A stretch of DNA of 64,000 nucleotides from Chitinivibrionales bacterium (lineage in GTDB: Bacteria > Fibrobacterota > Chitinivibrionia > Chitinivibrionales > FEN-1185), in contig DATJAL010000009.1 of NCBI GenBank assembly GCA_035516255.1, forward strand, positions 1 to 64,000, read 5' to 3'. Shown here piece by piece: positions 18,447 to 26,792 of the stretch (positions are counted from its first letter, which is position 1; each line of letters begins with the position of its first letter). The position numbers were made by a program, and so were the translations under genes. The notes beneath the pieces were generated by a model, which was given only the letters and a program-made list of their open reading frames with translations, had not been told where the DNA came from and ran no database searches.

Positions 18447-19278
18447 TTGATTTGTTAACAGCCCTTTTTTTGAAAACCTGGTTCTTATCGGACCTTAAAA
18501 AAAATGTCGTGACGACCCACGCGTAAAATCCCCAAGGTACGAACCGTATAAAAAGGTACAGGGCCTTGTTCCAGAAACCAGGCACGACAACGATCTTTTT
18601 TCCCTTCTTCAGCGCAGCAAGAGATTCGGCAACCACATCGTCGCTCGACATCCACCGCACCGGGCCCGCGTTTTTGAGTTGAGCAGGGGCAAGGTCGAGT
18701 TTGGCATGGAAATCGGTGCGCGTGAATCCGGGGCAGAGCGCTTGGACCTTAATCCCCTGCCTGCGCAACGACAGTGAAAGGGATTTGGAAAACCCGTTGA
18801 GAAAGGACTTTGTCGCGGAATAAATTTCCGATCCCGGCAGCGGTAAAACCGCCGCAAGCGAGGAAACATTGATGATGACGCCTTTTTTCGCGGCGATCAT
18901 CCTGGGAAGCGCGGCATGCGTCATCAGCACCGTCGCCGCAGCGTGCACCTGTATCATCCTGCCGATGTTTTCCGGGCTTTCGATTGCAAAAGCGTTTTTA
19001 AGGCCGAAACCGGCGTTATTGATGAGGATGTCGATGCGGGCAAGGGACTTGACAAGAGAGATAAGGCCGTCGAGGTCTTTTTTCTCGCCGAAGTCCGCGA
19101 TCACCACCTTCACCGAGGTGCCGTAATGCGATTCAAGCTCCGCCGCGAACTTCTCGAGGATCTGCCTGCGCCTTCCGGTAATGACAAGGTCGTATCCCTG
19201 CGACGCAAGGCTTTCGGCAAACGACTTTCCTATGCCGCTGGTGGCACCGGTGATGAGGGCGAGGGGGGTGATGGCCAT
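18427..19278 (-). CDS. Short-chain dehydrogenase/reductase
   Basis: A 283-aa classical SDR. TGATSGIG (residues 10-17) is the nucleotide loop, NNAGFG the strand-4 motif, NVSS the catalytic serine and YSATK the Tyr-Lys pair, all intact. An Arg-rich TGRRRQ at strand 2 suggests NADPH preference. The C-terminal ~40 residues hold a hydrophobic stretch (LFIRFVPWGFYAWVVTTFFL), so it may be membrane-attached like the DltE/YqjQ-type lipid-related SDRs. ATG 19278 is chosen over a further upstream in-frame start. It is the first gene of a two-gene unit with the C15 peptidase-like gene. Substrate unknown. Confidence 0.85.
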   Translation of the reverse strand: MAITPLALITGATSGIGKSFAESLASQGYDLVITGRRRQILEKFAAELESHYGTSVKVVIADFGEKKDLDGLISLVKSLARIDILINNAGFGLKNAFAIESPENIGRMIQVHAAATVLMTHAALPRMIAAKKGVIINVSSLAAVLPLPGSEIYSATKSFLNGFSKSLSLSLRRQGIKVQALCPGFTRTDFHAKLDLAPAQLKNAGPVRWMSSDDVVAESLAALKKGKKIVVVPGFWNKALYLFIRFVPWGFYAWVVTTFFLRSDKNQVFKKRAVNKSNDSPPS

Positions 19279-19574
19279 GGAGATAAAATAGTAACAGAGT
19301 GACAAAGTAACAAAGGGGCAAAGTTAAATCAGCGTAAAGCGGTCAGCAATCGGCAGTCAGCGGTCAGAAAGAAAGGTTATTGGAATTTTTTTCTTCTGAC
19401 CTCACCCCGGCCCTCCTGGCCACCCCTCTCCGAATAGGAGAGGGGATGCGAACCCCTCCATATTTTTTCAAATATCATCCCTTATTAAACCGAAAACCCT
19501 AAATGAATGGCGACATATATATTTCAAACCTGTATTTTTACATGGTCTATTAAACTTGTCCGAAAGGAAGATCC
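19279..19574. other. Intergenic region between divergent genes with simple repeats
   Basis: Contains an AACAGAGTGACAAAGTAACA mini-repeat (19288-), a CAGCAATCGGCAGTCAGCGG tract (19345-19365) and an inverted CCCCTCTCCGAATAGGAGAGGGG palindrome (19423-19445) of a type common between genes in many genomes. Promoters for the SDR pair and for yajC must lie here. No gene is visible. Confidence 0.4.
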
Positions 19575-19970
19575 ATGAAGAGCCATCTGATTGCCGCCAT
19601 CGTTCTGTTCAACGCGTGCCTCCTGTTTGCGCAGGACAAGGCAGTCCAGAAACCGGTCGGGTCGAATCCCATGGCGCCGTTCCTGCTGATCATCATCATT
19701 TTCCTGATTTTTTACGTCCTGATATTCCTTCCGCAGCGGAAAAAGCAGAAGGAAACGCAGACCATGCTCGACAAACTTAAGAAAGGGGACAAGGTCGTGA
19801 CCATCGGCGGCGTGCTCGGCACCGTGGGCAACGTGAAGGACAGCACCGTGATGGTGAAAATCGCCGACAACACGGTCGTGGAATTCAAAAAGACCGCCAT
19901 CTCCTCCGTTGTCAGCGATGACAAACCGGAAAAATCAGACGGTACCGACAAGAAGGAAACAAAAGGATAA
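19575..19970 (+). CDS. yajC: Preprotein translocase accessory subunit YajC
   Basis: A 131-aa member of the YajC family, an inner-membrane partner of SecDF in the Sec translocon. One strong membrane helix (PFLLIIIIFLIFYVLIFLP, about residues 35-53) is followed by the family motif RKKQKETQTMLDKLKKGDKV and VTIGGVLGTVG. Unusually, an N-terminal signal-like hydrophobic segment (residues 4-19, ending LFAQ) precedes the helix, and a charged Lys/Glu/Asp tail follows. AGGAAG precedes the ATG. secD/secF are not next to it; def follows by 5 bp. Confidence 0.92.
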   Translation: MKSHLIAAIVLFNACLLFAQDKAVQKPVGSNPMAPFLLIIIIFLIFYVLIFLPQRKKQKETQTMLDKLKKGDKVVTIGGVLGTVGNVKDSTVMVKIADNTVVEFKKTAISSVVSDDKPEKSDGTDKKETKG

Positions 19971-19975
19971 CCGGG

Positions 19976-20515
19976 ATGCTCGAAATCCTTTTATACGGCG
20001 ATCCCATCCTCCGCAAAAAGGCGAAGCCGGTCGCGGTCTTTGACGCGAAGCTCAGGGCATTTCTCGATGAGATGATAGAGACCATGAAGGAGCGCGACGG
20101 CGTGGGCCTGGCCGCTCCGCAGGTGGGCGATTCGAGGAGGATCGTGGTGATCGACGCCACCAAGGGGGAGGCGCCGGCCATGGTGCTTGTCAACCCGGAA
20201 TTCACCTTCAAGTCAAAGGAGCTTGAGGAGCGCGAGGAGGGGTGCCTGAGCTTTCCCGACATCCACCTCGACATCAAGCGGCCCGCTGTCGTGTCGGTAA
20301 AGGCATTCGACGAGAACGGCAAGGAAATCCTCATCGAAAAGGCGGACGGCCTTCTGTGCCGCGCGCTCCAGCACGAGATTGACCATTGCGACGGGCTGCT
20401 CATCATCGACCAGGTGTCGCTCCTGCAGCGCAAGCTCCTCTCCAGCAAGCTTAAAAAGATATCCGCCGCGGGTCCGGGCCGGCCGGCCCCTTCGCGCAGG
20501 GCAAAAGCCGTTTGA
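19976..20515 (+). CDS. def: Peptide deformylase
   Basis: Removes the formyl group from the N-terminal methionine of new proteins. All three family motifs are intact: GVGLAAPQVG (motif 1), EEGCLSFPD (motif 2, Cys metal ligand) and QHEIDHCDG (motif 3, two His ligands and the catalytic Glu). The 179-aa length is normal, with a short basic Pro/Arg tail. It starts 5 bp after yajC and its stop touches the potential start of the SpoIID-like gene, so yajC-def-(spoIID-like) is probably one operon. fmt, its usual partner, is absent here. Confidence 0.95.
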   Translation: MLEILLYGDPILRKKAKPVAVFDAKLRAFLDEMIETMKERDGVGLAAPQVGDSRRIVVIDATKGEAPAMVLVNPEFTFKSKELEEREEGCLSFPDIHLDIKRPAVVSVKAFDENGKEILIEKADGLLCRALQHEIDHCDGLLIIDQVSLLQRKLLSSKLKKISAAGPGRPAPSRRAKAV

Positions 20516-20577
20516 ACAGGTTGTTTTTCCGCAAGACCGTTTTGATCCGCCCGCGTTTTCTATATTTGTTTTCAAAA

Positions 20578-21990
20578 ATGACCGCCCGTCTCGCGATCCC
20601 GTTTCTTTTTACCGCATTCGCCGTTGTATTGGAGTGCGTGCCGCCCCAGGCGAATGGGTCCCGATGGTATTTTTTGTCATCGCCGAAAAAGAAAGCGCCC
20701 CCGCCGCAGCCTGCCGAAACCGGGGCGCAAGTTGCCCAGAATGCCGCACCCGCACCGGATACGATGCGCGACAGGCGGGGCCTTGACAAAGTGCAACCAG
20801 CCCCTGTCCAGAAGGAAAATGCGGCGGAAATGCCTTTTCACGTTCCCTTCACCACGGTGCGCATCGTGCTGTTCCAGGGTCTGTCGCAGGCGGCGGTGCT
20901 CTCGTCGTCGTCCCTCGACCTTTTGAAAGGCGGCACTCCCGGCGCCGTGTCGCTGCGGGGCGGGGCGGTCATCGAGCGCGGCGACGCGTACGGCAGGGCG
21001 TTTTTCCAGGCGCCGGGCCTGGGCAGGATCGTGGCGGCGCTCCCCTGCACCTTGTTTGCGAAAAGCGAATTCAACATTGTAAAGATCGAAAACCTGTCAT
21101 GCCGCGGATCGGTGATTGTCGCGCCTGAACAGGGCGGCCTTTTCACGCTCGTTAATTTTGTCAACGTGGAAGATTATCTGCGCGGGGTGGTGCCGCTCGA
21201 GGTGGGCAAGGGAAGCGACGACATCGTTGAGGCGGTCAAGGCGCAGGCGGTGGCCGCTCGCACCTATACCTACCGAAAAATGCAGGACAACGCGGGTTCG
21301 TCCTTTGACCTTTCCGCCACGGTCGCCGACCAGGTGTACGGCGGCGTTGCCGCGGAATCGGAACTCTGCAGCAAGGCGATCCGCGCCACGCGAGGCGAGG
21401 TCATGCTGTACGGCGACAGCCTCATCTGCGCCTATTACCATTCCACCTGCGGCGGAAGGACCGCAAGCATCGAGGACGCGTGGAACAAGCCGGCGCAGGG
21501 TTACTTGCGCTCGGTTGACGACAACAACGGGATGTCGGGCCCGTTCTGCTCGGCGTCGCCGTCGTTTGCCTGGGAGGAGGTGTGGCCCCTTCCGCAGTTT
21601 TCTTATATTGTCAACCGCTATTCGCGGGAGGCGTTCCCGCAGAACCCGGCCTCGGGCGAGGTGCGCGCCGTGTCCGTTGATGCGCGTTTTTCCTGCGGCA
21701 GGGTGCGGCAATGCACCGTGCGCACGACAAACGGGACCTTTGTGTACGGCGGCGATAAAATCCGGTTCGTGTTCCGCAGGAACACGGCGGGATTTCCCAT
21801 TCTCAAAAGCAGCTGCATCACGAGTGTGTCGGTGCAGACGGGCACCGTGACCATGCGGGGCAGGGGATACGGCCACGGCGTCGGAATGTGCCAGATGGGG
21901 GCGATTGGCAGGGCACGGGCGGGGCAAACCTATGAAGAAATATTAAAAGCGTATTACACGGGGATAACGGTAAAGAAAGTTGCCGAGTGA
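20578..21990 (+). CDS. SpoIID/LytB-domain protein (amidase-enhancer type)
   Basis: A 470-aa exported protein. A signal peptide or anchor (residues ~4-20) is followed by a Pro/Gln/Ala-rich spacer, then the SpoIID domain from about residue 180. VEDYLRGVVPLEV, EAVKAQAVAARTYTY, DQVYGG, YYHSTCGGRTA and the terminal GYGHGVGMCQMGA are all present. SpoIID proteins are lytic transglycosylases acting on peptidoglycan stripped of peptides; in non-sporulating bacteria they are thought to help cell-wall remodelling. An in-frame TTG at 20512 overlapping the def stop would add 22 residues; ATG 20578 gives a better signal peptide. Neither start has a clear ribosome-binding site. Confidence 0.82.
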   Translation: MTARLAIPFLFTAFAVVLECVPPQANGSRWYFLSSPKKKAPPPQPAETGAQVAQNAAPAPDTMRDRRGLDKVQPAPVQKENAAEMPFHVPFTTVRIVLFQGLSQAAVLSSSSLDLLKGGTPGAVSLRGGAVIERGDAYGRAFFQAPGLGRIVAALPCTLFAKSEFNIVKIENLSCRGSVIVAPEQGGLFTLVNFVNVEDYLRGVVPLEVGKGSDDIVEAVKAQAVAARTYTYRKMQDNAGSSFDLSATVADQVYGGVAAESELCSKAIRATRGEVMLYGDSLICAYYHSTCGGRTASIEDAWNKPAQGYLRSVDDNNGMSGPFCSASPSFAWEEVWPLPQFSYIVNRYSREAFPQNPASGEVRAVSVDARFSCGRVRQCTVRTTNGTFVYGGDKIRFVFRRNTAGFPILKSSCITSVSVQTGTVTMRGRGYGHGVGMCQMGAIGRARAGQTYEEILKAYYTGITVKKVAE

Positions 21991-22189
21991 TGTGAGCCAA
22001 AGAATAAAGCCGCAGATGACATGATTCGATATCCGCTTTTTCATTCCACAATTGTTGTCATTACTTTGTACAAGAGCTTATCCTGTTGTATTCGGCGAAA
22101 TTAAGGGCCCGGCCCGTTTTTTTGGAATCTTCTTTTGTGTAAAGCAATGGCACCTGCCGACCCTTAGGACAGATCGTTCTCTCCGGTGG

Positions 22190-23488
22190 CGAAGATCCTC
22201 GGAAGGCATTTGTGACAACCTATCAGCCACTTCAATTCGGCATAATTGATTCGCTGGGCCGCTTTTTAATCACAAACCTGGCCGAGGTAAATTATACGGT
22301 GCGGTTTTTTTACCTGCTCTTTACGGATATGGAGTTTTCGATTCTTCCGGCGTGAGGGTCCTGTCCGCTGACACGGTCGATCTTGGCGTGATCACCCTTA
22401 CATCCAGCGTTATTCCCGTGCCGTAAAACCTTTCCATTTCATACGATTCCCTTTTGCAAACCGTTTTATTGACATGGAACAGGGCCGATACGAGCATCGT
22501 CAAGGGATATAATGTTTTCAGGAGGGATACGGACTCGGCCTTTGTGCAGACTCCGATAAACGGGGCGATTCTGGTAAAGGACACCTTGTTCCAAGACAGT
22601 ACCGTCCACCAGGATAGGGCCTATGAATATAAAGTGGTTGCAGTTGATAAGCGAGACGATGCGGGGCTGATGAGCGACGGGAGCACGGTGACCGCGACTT
22701 CCGTATTCCATTTCATCAATATTTTTACCGGCAATGGATCTGACCGGGGAAAATTCCAAGGCATTTTAGACTTTCGGGTTCTGAAAAATGGCAGAGTGGT
22801 TGTGGTCGACGATACCGGTTTTGTCAAGATTTTTAGCAATGACGGCAACCTGCTTAGAAAATTCAGCAACCTCGGATTTTTTCCAACCTGTATCGCAGTT
22901 GACGATTCCGGGAATATTTTTTTAGGAAATACCACAGACGTTGATGAAAAGATTATAAAGGCGGATAGTATGGGCATCCTGGCAACCGGATGCACTATGA
23001 ATGTTTATATGAAGCGTCTTGAATGTGTATATGACCAATTATATGCGGTTGATGTTGGAAACGCAATTCAAGTAGTTGATATTGACTTAGATGCGCTTAC
23101 AAAATCGTGGCTTTCCATTCCCAATGGATATTTTATTTATTTTGCCGTTGATTCGCTTTCAAGGCAGAGTATTAATAATGGAAACGCCAAAAAAAATATG
23201 ACTGTGGATACTTCTCGCATTATATTATCAAAATGGAGTCCTTCGGGTGTAGGTAGTTTCGTGGCAATAGGCCCAAAGGCGAATATTTACGTGGTTTCTG
23301 ACCCGAAAATATTGGTTTTCAAGCTAGCGGGCGACCTGATCGCAAGAATGGAAACAGGAAACATTTTTACGAGCCCGTACAGTTCCCCTCAAGCCGCTTT
23401 TCCGGAGAAAATTTCGTTTGATAAAGACGGGAACATGCTTGTAGCCGATTCCGATTATATTAAAAGATATTCTGTGGGTATTAGATGA
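22190..23488 (+). pseudogene. Broken secreted protein gene: regulatory-like, FN3 and propeller domains
   Basis: The longest intact stretch (22454-23488) begins only with a TTG lacking a ribosome-binding site. The same frame continues upstream through GVFDSSGVRVLSADTVDLGV but is cut by TAA at 22424-22426. Further upstream (22248 on) DSLGRFLITNLAEVNYTVRF appears in another frame, with the shift near a T7 run at 22305-22311. The parent protein probably had a carboxypeptidase-regulatory-like beta domain, a fibronectin III domain (NVFRRDTDSAF...YEYKVVAVDKRDDAG) and an NHL-type beta-propeller. It looks like an eroding surface protein, though assembly error is possible. Base composition is AT-richer than the neighbours. 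Confidence 0.65.
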
Positions 23489-23725
23489 TAAATCCGGGTA
23501 ATTGATAGATTGCAATTACTGAATGTCCTGCGGAACCGGTCATAAAGATTCGTTTTATAACCGGTAATTTCTCTTGGAGTGAGAGTCGGAAAAAACTCTA
23601 ATGTTTTTTATTAACTGTCTTGTTGGGAAATAAAATTATTATATTTTACAATTCATGCATTTTTATTGATTATTATAACAAATCCTCATCCATTATTATT
23701 TAAAATCCCAGAAGGGGGTACGGTT

Positions 23726-24121
23726 ATGTTTTCTAAAAGCAAGTTACTGGTGCTGTTCCTGGCAGTCTGCGTTTTCGCGGCGCCGGAAACAAAAACGGCA
23801 ACCAGTGGGCAATTCTCTTTTGTGCAGGGAGTGGGCGTGTACCAGCCCAGGCTGTTCAATTTGGATGCGATGTATTTCACCTGTAAGAAGCTGGTGAACG
23901 GAAAAGGGGCCATTTCTTTTTCCTGGTCTCTTCCCGGCATGAAGGCCGACAATGGAAAAATCTCCGTATTCACGGTTGCGGGAAAATTGATTAGGTCGTT
24001 TGACATTAAATCTCAGGAGGGAAGGATCTCCTGGAACATGCCTTCCAGAATGGCGAGCGGCGTTTATTTTGCAACGCTCACCTATGGAGCATTCAAGAAA
24101 AACGCAAAAATACTTTATTAA
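23726..24121 (+). CDS. Small secreted protein with T9SS/FlgD-like C-terminal fold
   Basis: A 131-aa protein: signal peptide (residues 1-18, VCVFAAP) then about 45 residues of linker and a C-terminal beta-sandwich with the pattern GKISVFTVAGKLIRSF, RISWNMPSRMASGVYFATL, KKNAKILY. This pattern matches type IX secretion C-terminal sorting domains and FlgD Ig-like folds used by FCB bacteria. Here the domain is almost the whole protein, with no catalytic cargo. AAGGGGG lies 9 nt before ATG 23726, which is preferred over an upstream in-frame start. It sits just before the GH3 gene, which lacks this domain. A helper or a remnant of a larger enzyme are both possible. Confidence 0.65.
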   Translation: MFSKSKLLVLFLAVCVFAAPETKTATSGQFSFVQGVGVYQPRLFNLDAMYFTCKKLVNGKGAISFSWSLPGMKADNGKISVFTVAGKLIRSFDIKSQEGRISWNMPSRMASGVYFATLTYGAFKKNAKILY

Positions 24122-24187
24122 TGGTCAAATCAAATAAAGGACCTATTGAATAAAACCCAATACAAGGCACCATCCAGGAGGAAATCC

Positions 24188-26629
24188 ATGTTGAAAAAAA
24201 TCTCTGCACTACTCATTATCTTTTCGGCAAGCATATTTGCTCTGCCTTCCTATCCTACTTATTTGGACAGCGTCGTGGTACCGGTCAAGGTGATTTCCGG
24301 TTCGGGAACGACCTGGTCGGGCAAAGTCAATTATTGGCTGCGGGTCGGCGACAATGATTCGCTCAGCATCAGCCTGCAAATCAATCCGGTGGGCGGCGCG
24401 CCTGCCTGCAACATCTCCAACACCTCAGGCGATGTGGGCACGATCCAATGGGCAAACGGTATCAACGGAAAGCGCGAGATTTTCTTTGACTGCACTTTTC
24501 CCACAGCACCTATGGCCACCGACAAATATACCGCCACGGTTACGATTCTTGCAGACCAGAGCAACCTTGAAAAAACCGCGCGCAATGTACTTGCAGGAAT
24601 CCCCAATAGCCAGAAATGCGGCATGCTCGCAGGCACAGGATGTTTCTGTACCTTCGATGTGACCGGCGTCACCGCCCCCTCTCCCTTTACCACGGTTGTG
24701 GGGTTCCATATGTGTGATGGACCGCTGGGAATCAACATGAGAGACCCCAACCACGTCAAATGTGCCACGCTGTATCCCGCGCCCTCAGCACGCGCAAATG
24801 CTTTTGACACGAGCCTTTCCTACCATATCGGACTTGCCATCGGCAGCGAGGCAAAGACCGCTAACCCTCCTTGCGGACAAAATACCATTCAAAATCAAAA
24901 CGTTAACCTCGCTCCCATGCTCAACATGGTGAGGGACCCGCGCGGCGGCAGGGACTTTGAAACCTATGGCGAAGATCCTTTTCTCACGGCATGGTTGGCG
25001 ACCGTGGACACGCGCGGCAGGCAGGCTAACGGCATTATTGCCGTGCCAAAACATTTTGTTTGCAACGATCAGGAATTGAACAGGGAAACTTCATCGAGCA
25101 ATGTGGACGACACAACGCTGCATCAGAGCTATGCCTATCCCTTTGAAATGGTCGTGAGAGAGGCGAAGCCGTGGGGCCTCATGGCCGCCTACAATAAATT
25201 AAACGGCACGCTCTGCACCGAAGACACCTCATTGCTCGCCGGCATTGCAAAACGGGAATGGGGGTTCAGGGGATTCATCGTTTCCGACTGGTACACGTGG
25301 ATGGGACCCGCCGCCATCGGTTCCGGCCTCGATATCGAAATGGACTGGGTCAATATTTTCGGAAAAATGTGCGACGGCACCGTGCCTCAGGATACCATTG
25401 ACCAGAAGGTCCTTGACCAGTTGCGCGGAAAAATCTGGACTGGCTGTGTAGCGGATTTCAGTGCTTTGAACGGAACAAGCACCATTAACAGTCCTGACCA
25501 TGATACCCTTGCAGTCAAGGGAGCGCACGAATCGCTCGTGCTGGTTAAAAACGATTCAATTCTTGTGGGCGGCGTAAAACAGGCGCCGCTGCTCCCGCTC
25601 AATAAAACGGCCCTTAATTCCGTTGCGGTTGTCGGGCCCTATGCCAATCTGATGAGAATCGGCGCGGAATGCGAGGGCACGAGCGCGCGCGTCGACCCAT
25701 GTCAAAATGTGATCGTGACACCCCTCACGGCTATTCAGAATAAAATCGGGGCCGCAAAGGTTACCACCACGTGGGCCAATGCCGACGTCGTGATCGTGTT
25801 TGTCGGTATTCCTTCCACCCAAGACAATGCCGCGTGCGAGGGCCATGACAGGCCTGATGTCGTGCTTCCGGTCAGTGAAGACGGCACGGACCAGAATGCG
25901 CTGGTCCAATCCATACTCGCGGCAGGCAAGAAAACGATCGTGGTGCTCACCGGCGGAGCAGCGGTGAGCCAGGGCGCATGGAGCAATGCATCTTCGATAC
26001 TCGTTGCTTTTTTCCCCGGCCAGGGGCAGGGTGACGCGATCGCAGATGTTCTGTTCGGCGACTACAATCCGAGCGGAAAGCTCAGCGTTTCTTTCCCCAA
26101 GACTGCTGCGGATCTGCCGCCGTTTACCGCGGAAGGCGCGGCGAGCAAGCAGTACCAGTATGAGGGGCCATCCGACGGAAAGGGATATTCTTATTATTTA
26201 AAAACCGGGAAAATCCCCCTGTTCTGGTTCGGATGGGGCCTGCACTATTGCACTTATACCTATAGCAATATGGTATGTCCCAGATGCGCGGCGATCGGCT
26301 CAAAGGTCAGCGTTTCGGTCGATGTCACGAACAACGGGCCCATAGCTGGCGACGAAATCGTCCAGCTTTATCTGAGTCAGAAAACGCCCATTGCGGCAAG
26401 GCCAATAAAGCAGCTCAGGGGATTTGCGAGGGTGAGCGTGACCCCGGGCCATACCCAAACGGTCAACTTTAATTTGAGAGAATGGGATTTTGCCCACTGG
26501 GTACATGGATCCGGCTGGACGGTTGATCCTAACAGCACCTACAATATTTCCATTGAAAAGTACGCGAATGATCCTAATGCCTTGGTTTCATCAATTACTT
26601 TGGATCCTGCAGCAGGCGGGTGCCAATAA
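24188..26629 (+). CDS. Secreted glycoside hydrolase family 3 beta-glucosidase-type enzyme
   Basis: An 813-aa exported enzyme that should release glucose or xylose from the non-reducing end of beta-linked oligosaccharides. A signal peptide (residues 1-18) is followed by an Ig-like module of about 110 aa (GTTWSGKVNYWL...YTATVTILAD) of the sort found before other catalytic domains in FCB bacteria. The GH3 barrel follows: APMLNMVRDPRGGRDFETYG, VPKHFVCNDQE, and the nucleophile Asp367 in IVSDWYTW. The second GH3 domain (GHDRPDVVLP) and a C-terminal fibronectin-III-like domain (VDVTNNGPIAGDEIVQLYL) complete it. AGGAGG precedes the ATG. A terminator follows. It heads a block with two outer-membrane proteins and a sugar permease. 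Confidence 0.92.
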   Translation: MLKKISALLIIFSASIFALPSYPTYLDSVVVPVKVISGSGTTWSGKVNYWLRVGDNDSLSISLQINPVGGAPACNISNTSGDVGTIQWANGINGKREIFFDCTFPTAPMATDKYTATVTILADQSNLEKTARNVLAGIPNSQKCGMLAGTGCFCTFDVTGVTAPSPFTTVVGFHMCDGPLGINMRDPNHVKCATLYPAPSARANAFDTSLSYHIGLAIGSEAKTANPPCGQNTIQNQNVNLAPMLNMVRDPRGGRDFETYGEDPFLTAWLATVDTRGRQANGIIAVPKHFVCNDQELNRETSSSNVDDTTLHQSYAYPFEMVVREAKPWGLMAAYNKLNGTLCTEDTSLLAGIAKREWGFRGFIVSDWYTWMGPAAIGSGLDIEMDWVNIFGKMCDGTVPQDTIDQKVLDQLRGKIWTGCVADFSALNGTSTINSPDHDTLAVKGAHESLVLVKNDSILVGGVKQAPLLPLNKTALNSVAVVGPYANLMRIGAECEGTSARVDPCQNVIVTPLTAIQNKIGAAKVTTTWANADVVIVFVGIPSTQDNAACEGHDRPDVVLPVSEDGTDQNALVQSILAAGKKTIVVLTGGAAVSQGAWSNASSILVAFFPGQGQGDAIADVLFGDYNPSGKLSVSFPKTAADLPPFTAEGAASKQYQYEGPSDGKGYSYYLKTGKIPLFWFGWGLHYCTYTYSNMVCPRCAAIGSKVSVSVDVTNNGPIAGDEIVQLYLSQKTPIAARPIKQLRGFARVSVTPGHTQTVNFNLREWDFAHWVHGSGWTVDPNSTYNISIEKYANDPNALVSSITLDPAAGGCQ

Positions 26630-26653
26630 GCGGTAGTCCAGTAGGGTTTTTCT

Positions 26654-26700
26654 AATCGGCCGGGAAAATAAAACTTTTTATTTTTCCGGCCGATTGTTTA
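26654..26700 (+). terminator. Intrinsic terminator after the GH3 gene
   Basis: Long stem AATCGGCCGGGAAAATAAAA (26654-26673) pairing with TTTTATTTTTCCGGCCGATT (26675-26694), followed by GTTTATTTTA. It is nearly symmetrical, so it might end transcription from both sides. It separates GH3 from the outer-membrane protein pair, which therefore probably has its own promoter in the AT-rich gap before 26793. Confidence 0.75.
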
Positions 26701-26792
26701 TTTTATTACATTACCAAGCCCATGGTTACCTTTGTAACCCAATATAAATTATAACATCAGAAATTTTACCCGATTTTCAGAAAGGCACAGCT

